DNA of 64,000 nt from Arthrobacter sp. MYb213 (GCF_002979915.1 NZ_PCQA01000001.1:558001-622000); one strand, 5' to 3'; shown: positions 33,794 through 42,837, counted from the first letter of the stretch. Translations and numbers: made by a program. Notes: generated by a model from the sequence alone, not told the origin.

Positions 33794-34717
33794 GTGTTAG
33801 CAATCGTTTGCCCCGGACAGGGCTCCCAGACCCCAGGTTTTCTCACCGACTGGCTCGAAGTTGATGGCGTTCGCGACCATCTAACTGCGCTGGGCGGCAT
33901 CACCGGGCGCGATCTTCTCGCCCACGGAACCACCTCCGATGAGGAGACCATCAAGGACACCGCCGTCGCGCAGCCCTTGATCGTCGCCGCCGGACTGGTT
34001 TCCGCCCGTGCACTCTTTGGCGATTCCTTACCTGCCGGCGTCGTCCTTGCCGGACACTCGGTAGGCGAAATTACCGCCTCCGCCTTAGCCGGCGCACTGA
34101 GCGAAACCGACGCACTGACGTTTGTGCGGACCCGCGCCAACGCCATGGCTCAGGCAGCAGCCACCACGCCCACCGGCATGGCCGCGGTACTTGGCGGTGA
34201 CCCAGATGAGGTTCTCTCGAAACTCAGCGAATTCGGCTTGACCCCAGCCAACGCCAACGGCGGCGGACAGACGGTCGCGGCCGGCACCCTAGAACAGCTT
34301 GAAGCACTGGTGGCGAACCCACCAGCGAAGGCCCGCGTGATCCCGTTGAAGGTCGCAGGTGCCTTCCACACCAGCCACATGCAGCCGGCGGTGGGCGTTC
34401 TTGAAGAACTCTCCGCCAGCCTGTCGCCGCAAGACCCACAGCTGACCTTGCTCTCCAACTTTGACGGAGCGCCAGTCACCGACGGCAGCGCGAACCTCGC
34501 CTCCTTGGTCGCTCAGGTCTCCCGCCCGGTGCGTTGGGATCTGTGCATGGAAACCCTGGCCGCTCAAGGCGTCACCGGAGTGCTCGAACTCGCTCCGGCC
34601 GGAACCCTGGTGGGCTTGGCCCGCCGCGGACTGAAGGGCGTCAAAACCCTCGCGCTGAAGAGCCCGGCCGAGTTGGATGCCGCCCGCGAATTTATTGCCG
34701 AGCACACCGGGCACTAG
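33794..34717 (+). CDS. fabD: Malonyl-CoA:ACP transacylase
   Basis: 307 residues from a GTG start with GGAAAG upstream. It moves the malonyl group from CoA to ACP, feeding chain elongation. N-terminal CPGQGSQ; nucleophile Ser 89 in GHSVGE (87-92); the conserved Arg in FVRTRANAMAQAA; and the catalytic His in VAGAFHTSHM. Overall length and motif order are normal. First gene of fabD-fabH-acpP-fabF, 8 bp before fabH. Confidence 0.95.
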   Translation: MLAIVCPGQGSQTPGFLTDWLEVDGVRDHLTALGGITGRDLLAHGTTSDEETIKDTAVAQPLIVAAGLVSARALFGDSLPAGVVLAGHSVGEITASALAGALSETDALTFVRTRANAMAQAAATTPTGMAAVLGGDPDEVLSKLSEFGLTPANANGGGQTVAAGTLEQLEALVANPPAKARVIPLKVAGAFHTSHMQPAVGVLEELSASLSPQDPQLTLLSNFDGAPVTDGSANLASLVAQVSRPVRWDLCMETLAAQGVTGVLELAPAGTLVGLARRGLKGVKTLALKSPAELDAAREFIAEHTGH

Positions 34718-34725
34718 GAACCATC

Positions 34726-35784
34726 ATGACCGCGCAGCTACTTACCCCCACCCCGAACGCGTATAGCGCGATTCTGGGCACCGGGTCATTCCGCCCCGAT
34801 GTGGTGGTGACCAATGACGATGTTTGCCAGTGGATCGACTCCTCCGACGAGTGGATCCGCCAGCGCACCGGCATCATCACCCGGCATCGCGCCGATGCGA
34901 ACACCTCGGTGTTGGACATGGCTCAAGGCGCCGCGCAAGCGGCCCTTGAGGACGCAGGGATTAGTGCCGCGCAGCTTGATACGGTCATCGTGGCCACGGT
35001 GACCTTCCCGCATGCCACCCCGTCGGCGGCCGCGGCCCTTGCTGACCTGCTCGGCGCCACCCCGGCTCCGGCCTATGACATTTCCGCGGCCTGTGCCGGG
35101 TACTGCTATGCGATCGCTCAGGCGGACGCGTTGGTTCGTTCCGGGCTAGCGCAACATGTGTTGGTGGTGGGCGTGGAGAAACTCTCGGATTACATCGACA
35201 ATTCTGAGCGCACCATTTCCTTCCTGCTTGGTGATGGTGCCGGAGCGGTGATCGTCGGGGCTTCATCGGTTCCGGGGATTTCCCCGTCGGTGTGGGGCTC
35301 GGATGGCTCCAAGTGGAACGCGATCAGCATGACCCACTCACAGCTTGAGTTGCGCGATTCGCTACTCGGCGCCAATGAGCTACTGGAATCGGCGGTTGAT
35401 GAACCGCTCGAAGAGCTGGCCAATCCGTGGCCGACGCTGCGCCAAGACGGCCAGACGGTGTTCCGCTGGGCGGTCTGGGAAATGGCGAAGATGGCCCGTC
35501 AGGCATTAGCCGAGGCTGGACTCCAAGCTAGTGATTTGGCCGCGTTCATCCCGCATCAGGCGAATATGCGCATCATTGATGAGCTGGCCAAGCAGCTAAA
35601 ACTTCCCGAAACCGTGCTCATCGCCCGGGATATTGCAGAAAACGGGAACACCTCTGCGGCCTCCATTCCGATGGCGATGGACCGCATGCGCAGAGAGCAT
35701 CCGGAGCTTTCGGGCAAATTTGCTTTGCAGATTGGTTTTGGTGCCGGGCTTGTCTTCGGCGCTCAAGTAGTCCTCCTGCCCTAA
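34726..35784 (+). CDS. fabH: Beta-ketoacyl-ACP synthase III
   Basis: 352 residues from the ATG at 34726 (AGGA 6 nt upstream); the frame extends further upstream inside fabD but that part overlaps real fabD sequence and is not coding. Condenses an acyl-CoA primer with malonyl-ACP to start chains; actinobacterial enzymes accept branched primers. Catalytic triad: Cys 123 in DISAACAGYCYAI, His in FIPHQANMRIID and Asn in ENGNTSAASIP. WIRQRTGI near residue 43 binds CoA. Confidence 0.96.
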   Translation: MTAQLLTPTPNAYSAILGTGSFRPDVVVTNDDVCQWIDSSDEWIRQRTGIITRHRADANTSVLDMAQGAAQAALEDAGISAAQLDTVIVATVTFPHATPSAAAALADLLGATPAPAYDISAACAGYCYAIAQADALVRSGLAQHVLVVGVEKLSDYIDNSERTISFLLGDGAGAVIVGASSVPGISPSVWGSDGSKWNAISMTHSQLELRDSLLGANELLESAVDEPLEELANPWPTLRQDGQTVFRWAVWEMAKMARQALAEAGLQASDLAAFIPHQANMRIIDELAKQLKLPETVLIARDIAENGNTSAASIPMAMDRMRREHPELSGKFALQIGFGAGLVFGAQVVLLP

Positions 35785-35822
35785 GCTTTAAAGCGAAGGC
35801 GAAAGCCTGCGCCCAACAGCGC

Positions 35823-35894
35823 GTAAAATTTTACTAAGACCGGCACCGCCCGACACCGGGTGCGCGCCACACACAATGGCCGGAATTATCCGGC
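35823..35894 (+). promoter_or_regulatory. Palindrome and hairpin in the fabH-acpP gap
   Basis: A perfect 12-bp palindrome GTAAAATTTTAC (35823-35834) is followed by a small hairpin GCCGGA-ATTA-TCCGGC (35879-35894), which ends 8 nt before the AAAAGGAG ribosome binding site of acpP. It may mark an internal promoter or a processing site that sets the high ACP level. Confidence 0.4.
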
Positions 35895-35917
35895 ACAATC
35901 AGAAAAGGAGCCATTCC

Positions 35918-36163
35918 ATGGCTAGCACCGAAGAAATCCTGGCGGGCCTCGCCGAAATCGTTAACGCCGAGACCGGCCTGGACGTTGCAGACGTGCAGAT
36001 GGACAAGTCCTTCACCGAAGACCTGGACATCGACTCGATCTCGATGATGACCATCGTCGTTGAGGCAGAAGACAAGTTCGAGGTGAAGATCCCGGACGAA
36101 GAGGTCAAGAACCTGAAGACCGTGGGCGACGCAGTGAACTTCATCGCCGCAGCACAGGCCTAA
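35918..36163 (+). CDS. acpP: Acyl carrier protein
   Basis: 81 residues from the ATG at 35918 with a strong AAAAGGAG. Acidic four-helix protein carrying the growing chain on 4'-phosphopantetheine. The attachment serine is Ser 40 in DLDIDSISMM, followed by the helix II recognition region EAEDKFEVKIPDEE. Flanked by fabH and fabF as usual, but separated from fabF by 118 bp with three hairpins. Confidence 0.97.
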   Translation: MASTEEILAGLAEIVNAETGLDVADVQMDKSFTEDLDIDSISMMTIVVEAEDKFEVKIPDEEVKNLKTVGDAVNFIAAAQA

Positions 36164-36185
36164 GCAGTTTCGTCGCACCCTTGAT

Positions 36186-36258
36186 GGTGTGACACACCGT
36201 CGTGTGGGCAAGCCACACGCACGGGTCGGTACGTGAAGCCGACCCCCACAATTTTTTT
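36186..36258 (+). terminator. Cluster of three hairpins with T-run between acpP and fabF (possible attenuator)
   Basis: Hairpin 1 GGTGTG/CACACC (36186-36198); hairpin 2 CGTGTGG/CCACACG (36201-36219); hairpin 3 GGGTCGG/CCGACCC (36223-36245), then CCACAA and seven Ts (36252-36258). The third stem plus T-run resembles an intrinsic terminator inside the operon, with a gap slightly longer than usual. It could lower fabF relative to acpP or stabilise the acpP message. Confidence 0.55.
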
Positions 36259-36281
36259 ACCGCCCAGTAGAGAGTTTGATG

Positions 36282-37523
36282 ATGGCGCGCAAAGTAGTGA
36301 TCACCGGTCTCGGAGCCACAACCCCTATCGGTGGGGACGTCCCCACCCTTTGGGAGAACGCCCTTAAGGGTGTCTCCGGCGCCGCCACCTTGACCGATTC
36401 CTGGGTGGAGGAATACCACCTGCCTGTCACTTTCGCAGCGCGCGCCTCGGTCCCAGCCACCGACGTGCTCTCCCGCGTGGAAGCCAAGCGGATGGATCCA
36501 TCCACGCAGTTCGCCGTGGTGGCCGCGCGTGAAGCGTGGAAAGACTCCGGAATCGAAGAGATCGACCGCAATAAGCTTGCAGTCGCCTTCGCCACCGGCA
36601 TCGGCGGCGTCTGGACGCTACTTGACGCGTGGGACACCCTGCGCGAAAAGGGTCCACGTCGTGTCTTGCCAATGACCGTTCCGATGCTGATGCCAAACGG
36701 CCCAGCCGCCGCGGTCTCCTTGGATCTGGGTGCCGCCGCCGGTGCTCACACCCCGGTCTCCGCTTGTGCCTCGGGCACCGAAGCGATGCACGTAGGTATG
36801 GAATTGATCCGTGCCGGCAAAGCAGACGTAGTGGTAGTCGGTGGCGCGGAAGCAGCCATCCACCCCATGCCGATCGCGGCTTTCTCCTCGATGCAGGCGC
36901 TCTCGCGCAGCAACGACAACCCACAGGGCGCATCACGTCCCTATGACATCGACCGTAATGGCTTTGTGATGGGTGAAGGCGCCGGCGCACTGGTGCTGGA
37001 AGCCGAAGAACACGCACTGGCTCGTGGCGCACGGATCTACGCTGAACTTGCTGGCACCTCGGTGACCGCAGACGCGTACCACATCACCGCACCGGATCCA
37101 CAGGGTTTGGGTGCTACCCGCGCGCTGAAGGCAGCAATGTTTGACGGCCTAATTCAGCCAGAAGACGTGGTCCACGTCAACGCGCACGCCACCTCCACCC
37201 CGGTGGGCGACAAGCCTGAATACAGCGCGTTGAAGGCCGCCCTAGGCGATCACCTGGATAACGTGTGGGTCTCGGCGACCAAGTCGCAGATGGGTCACCT
37301 ACTGGGCGCCTCGGGCGCAGTAGAGTCCGTACTGACCACCTTGGCGATTTACCACCGCCTCGCACCGGTAACCATCAACCTGGATAACCAGGATCCGGAT
37401 ATTCCGTTGAAGGTTGTCACCGGCGAGCCTGCGAAGCTTCCTGCGGAGGGAAGCATCGTGGCACTGAACAACTCCTTCGGTTTTGGTGGACACAACGCAG
37501 TGGTTGCAATTCGCAGCGTCTAG
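36282..37523 (+). CDS. fabF: Beta-ketoacyl-ACP synthase II
   Basis: 413 residues from the ATG at 36282, the best spaced (7 nt) after AGAGAG; an adjacent ATG at 36279 and TTG at 36276 are alternatives. Elongating condensing enzyme of type II fatty acid synthesis. Catalytic Cys 162 in VSACASGTEAM, first His in VNAHATSTPVGDKPEY, second His in KSQMGHLLGASGAVE, and the C-terminal NNSFGFGGHNAVV. Last gene of the fab operon, closed by a very strong terminator. Confidence 0.96.
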   Translation: MARKVVITGLGATTPIGGDVPTLWENALKGVSGAATLTDSWVEEYHLPVTFAARASVPATDVLSRVEAKRMDPSTQFAVVAAREAWKDSGIEEIDRNKLAVAFATGIGGVWTLLDAWDTLREKGPRRVLPMTVPMLMPNGPAAAVSLDLGAAAGAHTPVSACASGTEAMHVGMELIRAGKADVVVVGGAEAAIHPMPIAAFSSMQALSRSNDNPQGASRPYDIDRNGFVMGEGAGALVLEAEEHALARGARIYAELAGTSVTADAYHITAPDPQGLGATRALKAAMFDGLIQPEDVVHVNAHATSTPVGDKPEYSALKAALGDHLDNVWVSATKSQMGHLLGASGAVESVLTTLAIYHRLAPVTINLDNQDPDIPLKVVTGEPAKLPAEGSIVALNNSFGFGGHNAVVAIRSV

Positions 37524-37541
37524 TTTTTGTCTGAACCGTTG

Positions 37542-37582
37542 ATGACGGGGTGCCTTCTGCAGTGCAGAAGGCACCCCGTCAT
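37542..37582. terminator. Strong intrinsic terminator of the fab operon
   Basis: ATGACGGGGTGCCTTCTGCA (37542-37561) and its complement (37563-37582) form an almost gap-free 41-bp palindrome, followed by TTGCTTT. Confidence 0.85.
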
Positions 37583-37667
37583 TGCTTTAAGTTCATAGGC
37601 TACGATCACTAGTAGCAAACCCTAGATGAGCCAATTCAATGCACCGCGGAAGAAAGCAGCAACAGCT

Positions 37668-38243
37668 ATGCGTCAACTGATTGTCACCGCATTTACCTCG
37701 CTCGACGGAGTGATGGAAGCCCCGGGCGGCGAACCCGGCTATCACAACGCCGGCTGGTCCATGTCCAGCGTGGAGTTTGATCCGGCCGCGTTCGAGATCA
37801 AGGGTAGCGAACAAGATGAGGCCGAAGCGATGGTGCTGGGCCGAGTCAGTTATCAATCCTTCGGTGCGGTCTGGCCATCTATGGATGAGCAGTTCCCGAA
37901 ATACAATGCCATGCCTAAATATGTGGTCAGTTCCTCGTTGCGTGAGAATGAGCTGATCGATGGATGGGGTGGGACTCAGATCCTGCGTTCGGCCGCCGAG
38001 GTGGCAAGGCTGCGTGCCGGCGAGGGCGGCCCGTTGATTATTCACGGCTCGTCGACCTTGGTGCATTCCCTGCAGGAGCATCAACTCATCGACCGGTACC
38101 ACCTGCTGGTGTTCCCGGTGCTGCTGGGATCGGGCAAACGGCTTTTCAGCGAGGCCTCGTTGGCTACGCAGAAGCTGCAACTGGTGGATTCGGCCGTGTA
38201 CTCCAACGGTATTCAAAAGAACGTCTTCGACGTCGTTCGCTAA
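37668..38243 (+). CDS. RibD/dihydrofolate reductase-fold protein
   Basis: 191 residues from the ATG at 37668, where the conserved start MRQLIVTAFTSLDGVMEAPG begins; an in-frame ATG at 37626 is possible. Conserved features of the family: the NADPH-binding region LGRVSYQSFGAVWP, KYVVSSSL, and LVFPVLLGSGKRLFSE near the C-terminus. Substrate unknown. It sits between fabF and DUF3145, which are normally adjacent in Actinobacteria, so it is likely a later insertion. Confidence 0.82.
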   Translation: MRQLIVTAFTSLDGVMEAPGGEPGYHNAGWSMSSVEFDPAAFEIKGSEQDEAEAMVLGRVSYQSFGAVWPSMDEQFPKYNAMPKYVVSSSLRENELIDGWGGTQILRSAAEVARLRAGEGGPLIIHGSSTLVHSLQEHQLIDRYHLLVFPVLLGSGKRLFSEASLATQKLQLVDSAVYSNGIQKNVFDVVR

Positions 38244-38260
38244 GAGTCTGTCCGTACGCA

Positions 38261-38293
38261 AACGGGATCCCGAAACTTCTTCGGGATCCCGTT
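38261..38293. terminator. Bidirectional intrinsic terminator
   Basis: AACGGGATCCCGAA (38261-38274) pairs with TTCGGGATCCCGTT (38280-38293), followed by TTTT. Between the convergent DHFR-like and DUF3145 genes. Confidence 0.82.
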
Positions 38294-38373
38294 TTTTCTG
38301 CGGTAACACCCCGCACCACCGGGGATTTACTCGGGAAGACCTATTCGGTCCCCCCAGACTTATTAACCAGTTG

Positions 38374-38877
38374 TTATACCACCTGGTTGAGCCATCGAAC
38401 AGGTGCATCGTCCCCTGCATGGCGGAATGGTTCAAGTTCTTCATCCCAGGCTTCGCCGAGGGCAATAGACATTTCTTGGAAAAAGACCGAGGCATTGCCA
38501 TCGCCCTTTTCATAGGCCCAGCGGATTCGCTCTTCGCTGACCATAATGTTGCCAGCGACATCCATGGTCGCGTGGAAAATTCCCAAATCCGGGGTGAACG
38601 ACCAGCGACTTCCGTCGCAGCCTTGGCTTGGATCTTCGGTGACTTCAAAACGTAGATGTTGCCAGCCGCGCATTGCGGTGGCCAGGCTGGCACCGGTACC
38701 TTGCAGGCCCGTCCAGGTAATTTCGGCACGACGAAGTCCAGGAGCCACGTGCTGGTCACTCCAGTCCATTTTGACTGGTTGGCCGAGCACCTCCTGTATG
38801 GCCCACTCCAGATGTGGGCACAACGCGGCAGAGGCCGAGTGAATATAAATCACGCCTCGTGTCATCGATGCAGACAT
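38374..38877 (-). CDS. DUF3145 domain-containing protein
   Basis: 167 residues, soluble, with GGAGGATG just upstream of the ATG. TRGVIYIHSASAALCPHLEW and LRAEITWTG-like RRAEITWTGLQGTGA are characteristic. Found only in Actinobacteria, usually beside the fab cluster; function unknown, and a link to lipid metabolism is inferred from position. Confidence 0.85.
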   Translation of the reverse strand: MSASMTRGVIYIHSASAALCPHLEWAIQEVLGQPVKMDWSDQHVAPGLRRAEITWTGLQGTGASLATAMRGWQHLRFEVTEDPSQGCDGSRWSFTPDLGIFHATMDVAGNIMVSEERIRWAYEKGDGNASVFFQEMSIALGEAWDEELEPFRHAGDDAPVRWLNQVV

Positions 38878-39020
38878 GCCATCCTCCGTTACGGTGTTGA
38901 TCGTCTTCCCCTACGTCAACCTCGCCGAAGTGCAGTACTTACCGACAAGTACCATTTTGCCCGAAGTGCGAGACTTTCGCCAGCCGTACGAGCCATTTCA
39001 TCTAGATTTCAATCAGACGT

Positions 39021-40034
39021 TCAGGCCCGCGGATGGGCTTGGCGGTAACTCTGACGTAATCTGTCCACCGAGACGTGAGTGTAGAGCTGGGTGGTAGCCA
39101 ACGAGGAGTGCCCTAAGAACTCTTGAACTGCGCGCAGATCTGCGCCGCCATCAAGTAAATGAGTGGCCACGGTATGGCGCAAAGCATGCGGCCCACTAGC
39201 CGAGGTATCCCCCAGTGATTTCAGGGCTTGAGCGATCACTTCACGCGCTTGCCTGACATTAAGCCGCCCTCCACGAGCGCCCACCAACAACGCCCCACCG
39301 GTGTCCGGAAGCGCCAAAACTTTGCGGTGATTGCGTAGCCAATGATTGATCGCTCGTTCAGCAGGTTTACCAAAAGGAACCACACGTTCTTTGTTTCCTT
39401 TACCCACTACGCGCACGGTGCGCCGTTCAAAATCAATGTCAGTAATATCGAGCGAAACCAGCTCGCTGATGCGCAAGCCTGACGCGTAAAGCAGTTCCGC
39501 AATGACCCGATCTCGGGCTACCAGGGCAATGCGTTTTTGCTCCGCCACCATTTCGGCTTTGGTCAGCGCTTTGGCTGGTTTGCCGCTCGCAGGGTCGGCC
39601 TTGGGAGTTTCCGAGGCGGGTTCACTGAGCAAACGATCGATCTGGCCGGCCTGTAATACGTGGGGCAACCGCTGTTCTTTTTTCGGTGCCACCAAACGCA
39701 ACGCAGGATCCTTGGCTACCACCTTGTGTTTCAGCGCCCATGCAAAGAAGTTTTTGACCGAGGAGATCCGCCGGGCGATGGTGGTGCGTGAAATCTGCGC
39801 TTCGTGCAGGAGTGCCAACCAGTCGCGCAACATCTCGACGGTGACATCCGGTAGACGTTGAACGTGCGCTTGACCCACCAAGAATTCGGTCATCAGTCGT
39901 AGATCCACACCATAGGCACGCAAGGTATTTTCGCTGCGTGCACGTTCGAGCCGCAGATAGTCCAGGTAGTCGGCGATCGGCTCGCTGATAGCTAAGGGGA
40001 CTTGTGGCACTTCGGTGGCTGGTTCGGGCTTCAT
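39021..40034 (-). CDS. xerC: Tyrosine recombinase XerC
   Basis: 337 residues from the ATG at 40034; a TTG at 40043 overlapping the dprA stop is an alternative. Resolves chromosome dimers at dif with XerD. N-terminal SAM-like core-binding domain, then the catalytic domain with Arg 188 (ASGLRISEL), a Lys in VVGKGNKERVV, His 283-x2-Arg 286 (PHALRHTVATHL), His 309 (LGHSSLATTQ) and nucleophile Tyr 318. A Lys/Ala/Pro-rich insert of about 25 residues (near 141-168) between the domains lengthens it beyond the usual 300. Position after dprA is common in Micrococcaceae and argues for housekeeping XerC rather than a mobile integrase. Confidence 0.9.
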   Translation of the reverse strand: MKPEPATEVPQVPLAISEPIADYLDYLRLERARSENTLRAYGVDLRLMTEFLVGQAHVQRLPDVTVEMLRDWLALLHEAQISRTTIARRISSVKNFFAWALKHKVVAKDPALRLVAPKKEQRLPHVLQAGQIDRLLSEPASETPKADPASGKPAKALTKAEMVAEQKRIALVARDRVIAELLYASGLRISELVSLDITDIDFERRTVRVVGKGNKERVVPFGKPAERAINHWLRNHRKVLALPDTGGALLVGARGGRLNVRQAREVIAQALKSLGDTSASGPHALRHTVATHLLDGGADLRAVQEFLGHSSLATTQLYTHVSVDRLRQSYRQAHPRA

Positions 40035-40039
40035 CCCTT

Positions 40040-41287
40040 TCAATTTACCGCGTTTTTCACCGATAAACTTCGACGGCTCACTAGCCTGAACTGCGTGCCG
40101 TTGGACTCCGCGATGCCTAAGCGTTGAAGCACGCTCAGGGCGCGCAGGGTTTCTAAGATTGGGATCCCGCTCAGTGCCGAAATTTCATCGGGAACGTGGC
40201 CTTGCGCAAAATTCATCACGTCATAAATCATCGACTGAGTTTTGGTTAGCGAATCCAACGGACGTTCCTGGCTTTCGACTTCCCGAACTTGCTCTCCAGC
40301 TGGTTCGGCCGGTACACCGAGCAGTTCAAGGACGTCGCTGGTGCTAGTGATCAGCGCGGCGGTTCCGGCGGCGAGCAGCCTGTGGGTGCCGGCAGAGTTG
40401 GGCGAATAAATACTTCCGGGCACCGCCGCTACTTCTCGGCCAAGTTCTACCGCATGGTTCGCAGTGTTCAGCGCGCCCGAGCGGTGGCGGGCTTCGGTGA
40501 CGACGGTGAGTCTGCTCAGGGCCGCGATGAGCCGGTTGCGGTTCAAGAACCTAAACCTTGTCGGCGCCGTGCCCGGCGGCACCTCGGAGAGCAAGAGCCC
40601 TGAGTGAATAATCTGACGTAGTAGTGACTCGTTGCCGGCCGGATAGGGTTTATCCGCTCCTCCGGCCAGGATTGTAATTGTTGGGTAGCTAGGGGTGTCT
40701 GGGTCTGCGACGGAGAGGGCTGCACGGTGCGCGCTCGCGTCGATGCCGTACGCTCCGCCGGAGACGATCGAAAATCCGCGCAGGGTCAGTTTCCGTGCCA
40801 GTTCGAACGTGACCTGGTGGCCGTAGTCGCTAGAGTCGCGTGAGCCGACGATGGAGATGCAGCGTGCAAGCTGTTGTTCGCTGAGCAATTCTGGACGCGC
40901 GGTGCGCCACCACAGGCATAGTGGTTTGCCCAACCCCAGATCATCAAGTTGGGAAGGCCAGCGCGGATCTTCTGCGGTGAGCAGTCCTCCATTCAATGCG
41001 GCGATGGTATCTAAGGCGAGTTGCGGGTTGCTGAATCCGAGTCGTTTGCGCCAGCGGGTCAGCGCTACCGGCAGGCTCAGCGCTTTATTGGAGATGGCGC
41101 TCTCGCCTAAAATGTCGTTCAGTTGGGTGTTCAACGATCCGGGCACGTGGTCTTGGCGGTGAATGAGAGCCAACAATTCGGTGGGGCTCATCAGTTGCAG
41201 CAGAGCGTTGGCGGCGTAGTCATTGGGTTCAATCAGGGTGTTGAGTTCAGCAAAGCACAATAGCTGCGCGGTATCTGGGCTAGACAC
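40040..41287 (-). CDS. dprA: DNA-processing protein DprA
   Basis: 415 residues from a GTG start with GGAG 6 nt upstream. Binds incoming single-stranded DNA and loads RecA in transformation. Rossmann-like core with SIVGSRDSSDYG, SGGAYGIDASAHRAAL and ITILAGGADKPYPAGN; then the conserved RFRFLNRNRLIAALS. A C-terminal winged-helix domain (about residues 340-410) is present. Located directly after the YifB (ComM-like) gene, a typical actinobacterial competence-associated set. Confidence 0.93.
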   Translation of the reverse strand: MSSPDTAQLLCFAELNTLIEPNDYAANALLQLMSPTELLALIHRQDHVPGSLNTQLNDILGESAISNKALSLPVALTRWRKRLGFSNPQLALDTIAALNGGLLTAEDPRWPSQLDDLGLGKPLCLWWRTARPELLSEQQLARCISIVGSRDSSDYGHQVTFELARKLTLRGFSIVSGGAYGIDASAHRAALSVADPDTPSYPTITILAGGADKPYPAGNESLLRQIIHSGLLLSEVPPGTAPTRFRFLNRNRLIAALSRLTVVTEARHRSGALNTANHAVELGREVAAVPGSIYSPNSAGTHRLLAAGTAALITSTSDVLELLGVPAEPAGEQVREVESQERPLDSLTKTQSMIYDVMNFAQGHVPDEISALSGIPILETLRALSVLQRLGIAESNGTQFRLVSRRSLSVKNAVN

Positions 41288-41295
41288 GATCGCTC

Positions 41296-42837
41296 CTATC
41301 TCGGGTCGAGGTTTTGTCGAAAATGCAGGGCGGCGTCTAGATCATCAACCGTGGGCGCACCATGTTCTTGCTGATCGGCCACGGTCCAGGCCACACGCAA
41401 CATACGGTCTAGACCACGGGCCGAAATTTCATGGCTTTCGCCGATCAGTTCCAAGGCCCGTTGAGTAGCCATGGGGTATTGCAGTTCGTGGCGCAAGATT
41501 TTTGCGCTGAGTCTGGCGTTGCAGTTCAGCCCCCAGGGTTCTAAACGGGTAGCCGCCAGGTGCCGGGCGGCAAGCACCCGTGTGCGTACGGTGGCGCTGG
41601 ATTCGGCCGCCTCGCGGCCAAGTAATTGTTGACCGGTCAGTGCGTTCATCTTCACCTGCAGGTCGATCCGGTCAAGCAGTGGCCCGGACAGTTTGGAGAA
41701 GTAGCGCCGTCTGGCGTTGGGAGTGCAGGTGCATCCAGTTCCGCTGCCAAAATTGCGTCCGCAGGGACACGGGTTCGCGGCTAAGATCAGCTGAAACCGT
41801 GCAGGAAGCTGTTGATGACCACTCGCCCGAGCCAAATTGATATGCCCCTCTTCCACCGGTTGGCGCAGTGCGTCGAGCACCCCGGCACGAAATTCGGTCG
41901 CCTCGTCGAGGAAGAGAATTCCGGCGTGGGCCCGAGTGATGGCGCCGGGTCTGATATTACGGCTACCACCGCCGAGCAGCGCAGCGCTGGAGGCGGTATG
42001 GTGCGGGGCAATGAAGGGGGCGGTGTTTTGCAACTTGGTAATCCCACCCTGTCCACCGCGGGTGATGGAATCGATCGCGGTGGCTTCTAAGGAGTCAGCA
42101 ACGTCTAGTGGTGGCAGGATGCCAGGCAGGCACCGGGCGAGTAAGGTTTTGCCTGCTCCAGCGGGGCCAACCATGATGAGGTGATGTCCCCCGGCGGCGG
42201 CGATTTCCAATGCGAGTTTCGCCTCATACTGTCCGTTGACCAAGTTCAGATCTTGTGAAGGCTCGGATTCGTTGGGTAGCTGGGCAACTTCTGGGCGTTG
42301 ATGGCGCAAGTAGGTGCGAATACTTTCCGGCGGCGCCCCACACATCACCAGTACCTGACCCAGATGCTGGGCTCCGGTAATGCGCACCCCGGGAACCAGC
42401 CTGGCTTCGGCCTCGTTCGCGGCGGCAACAAAGACGTGCCGATAACCGTTGTGTACAGCGAAGCGCACCGCCGGTAATACTCCTGCCACCGGACGCAATG
42501 TTCCGTCCAGCGCCAATTCGGCCAGGAAGATCGTATCGGCGGGGATAGTCAGCATTCCGTCGGCGGCCAACGCCGCGATGACGATAGCAAGATCGAAGCC
42601 CGAACCAAATTTCGGGAGCGTCGCCGGGGACAAGTTCACCGTAAGTTTCCGATTCGCCAGCGGCAGACCGGTATTACGGGCGGCAGCCTTGATGCGTTCA
42701 CGGGCTTCGTTCAGTGAAGCGTCGGGCAAGCCGAGAATCAGGAAGCCTGGGATTCCGTTACCTAGATCCGCCTCCACATCGATGAGTGCCGGCTGCACCC
42801 CGTTCAGCGCCACCGCGGCGGTGCGGGCCACACTCAT
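41296..42837 (-). CDS. YifB/ComM family Mg-chelatase-like AAA+ ATPase
   Basis: 513 residues. N-terminal ChlI/Lon-type domain (to about 180), then AAA+ module with Walker A GPAGAGKTLLARCLPG, Walker B ILFLDEATEF and the zinc-like NPCPCGRNFGSGTGCTC segment. ComM promotes branch migration during transformation in Gram-negatives; the actinobacterial orthologue is presumed similar. Its ATG overlaps the stop of the YraN gene (ATGA), and dprA follows at 8 bp, so yraN-yifB-dprA-xerC form one operon. Confidence 0.92.
   Translation of the reverse strand: MSVARTAAVALNGVQPALIDVEADLGNGIPGFLILGLPDASLNEARERIKAAARNTGLPLANRKLTVNLSPATLPKFGSGFDLAIVIAALAADGMLTIPADTIFLAELALDGTLRPVAGVLPAVRFAVHNGYRHVFVAAANEAEARLVPGVRITGAQHLGQVLVMCGAPPESIRTYLRHQRPEVAQLPNESEPSQDLNLVNGQYEAKLALEIAAAGGHHLIMVGPAGAGKTLLARCLPGILPPLDVADSLEATAIDSITRGGQGGITKLQNTAPFIAPHHTASSAALLGGGSRNIRPGAITRAHAGILFLDEATEFRAGVLDALRQPVEEGHINLARASGHQQLPARFQLILAANPCPCGRNFGSGTGCTCTPNARRRYFSKLSGPLLDRIDLQVKMNALTGQQLLGREAAESSATVRTRVLAARHLAATRLEPWGLNCNARLSAKILRHELQYPMATQRALELIGESHEISARGLDRMLRVAWTVADQQEHGAPTVDDLDAALHFRQNLDPR

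Noticed and set aside
34534-34725. Upstream extension of fabH into fabD
   Set aside because: It overlaps the conserved end of fabD in another frame and reads as a Gly/Arg-rich chance sequence; the ATG at 34726 has a ribosome binding site and begins the known FabH N-terminus.
37593-38759. A 388-codon minus-strand frame across the DHFR-like and DUF3145 region
   Set aside because: It runs antisense to the DHFR-like gene and out of frame through DUF3145, and has no recognisable domain.
39021-40034. Tyrosine recombinase as a sign of a mobile element
   Set aside because: It sits in the conserved yraN-yifB-dprA-xerC order with no attachment-site repeats or phage genes, so it is housekeeping XerC.
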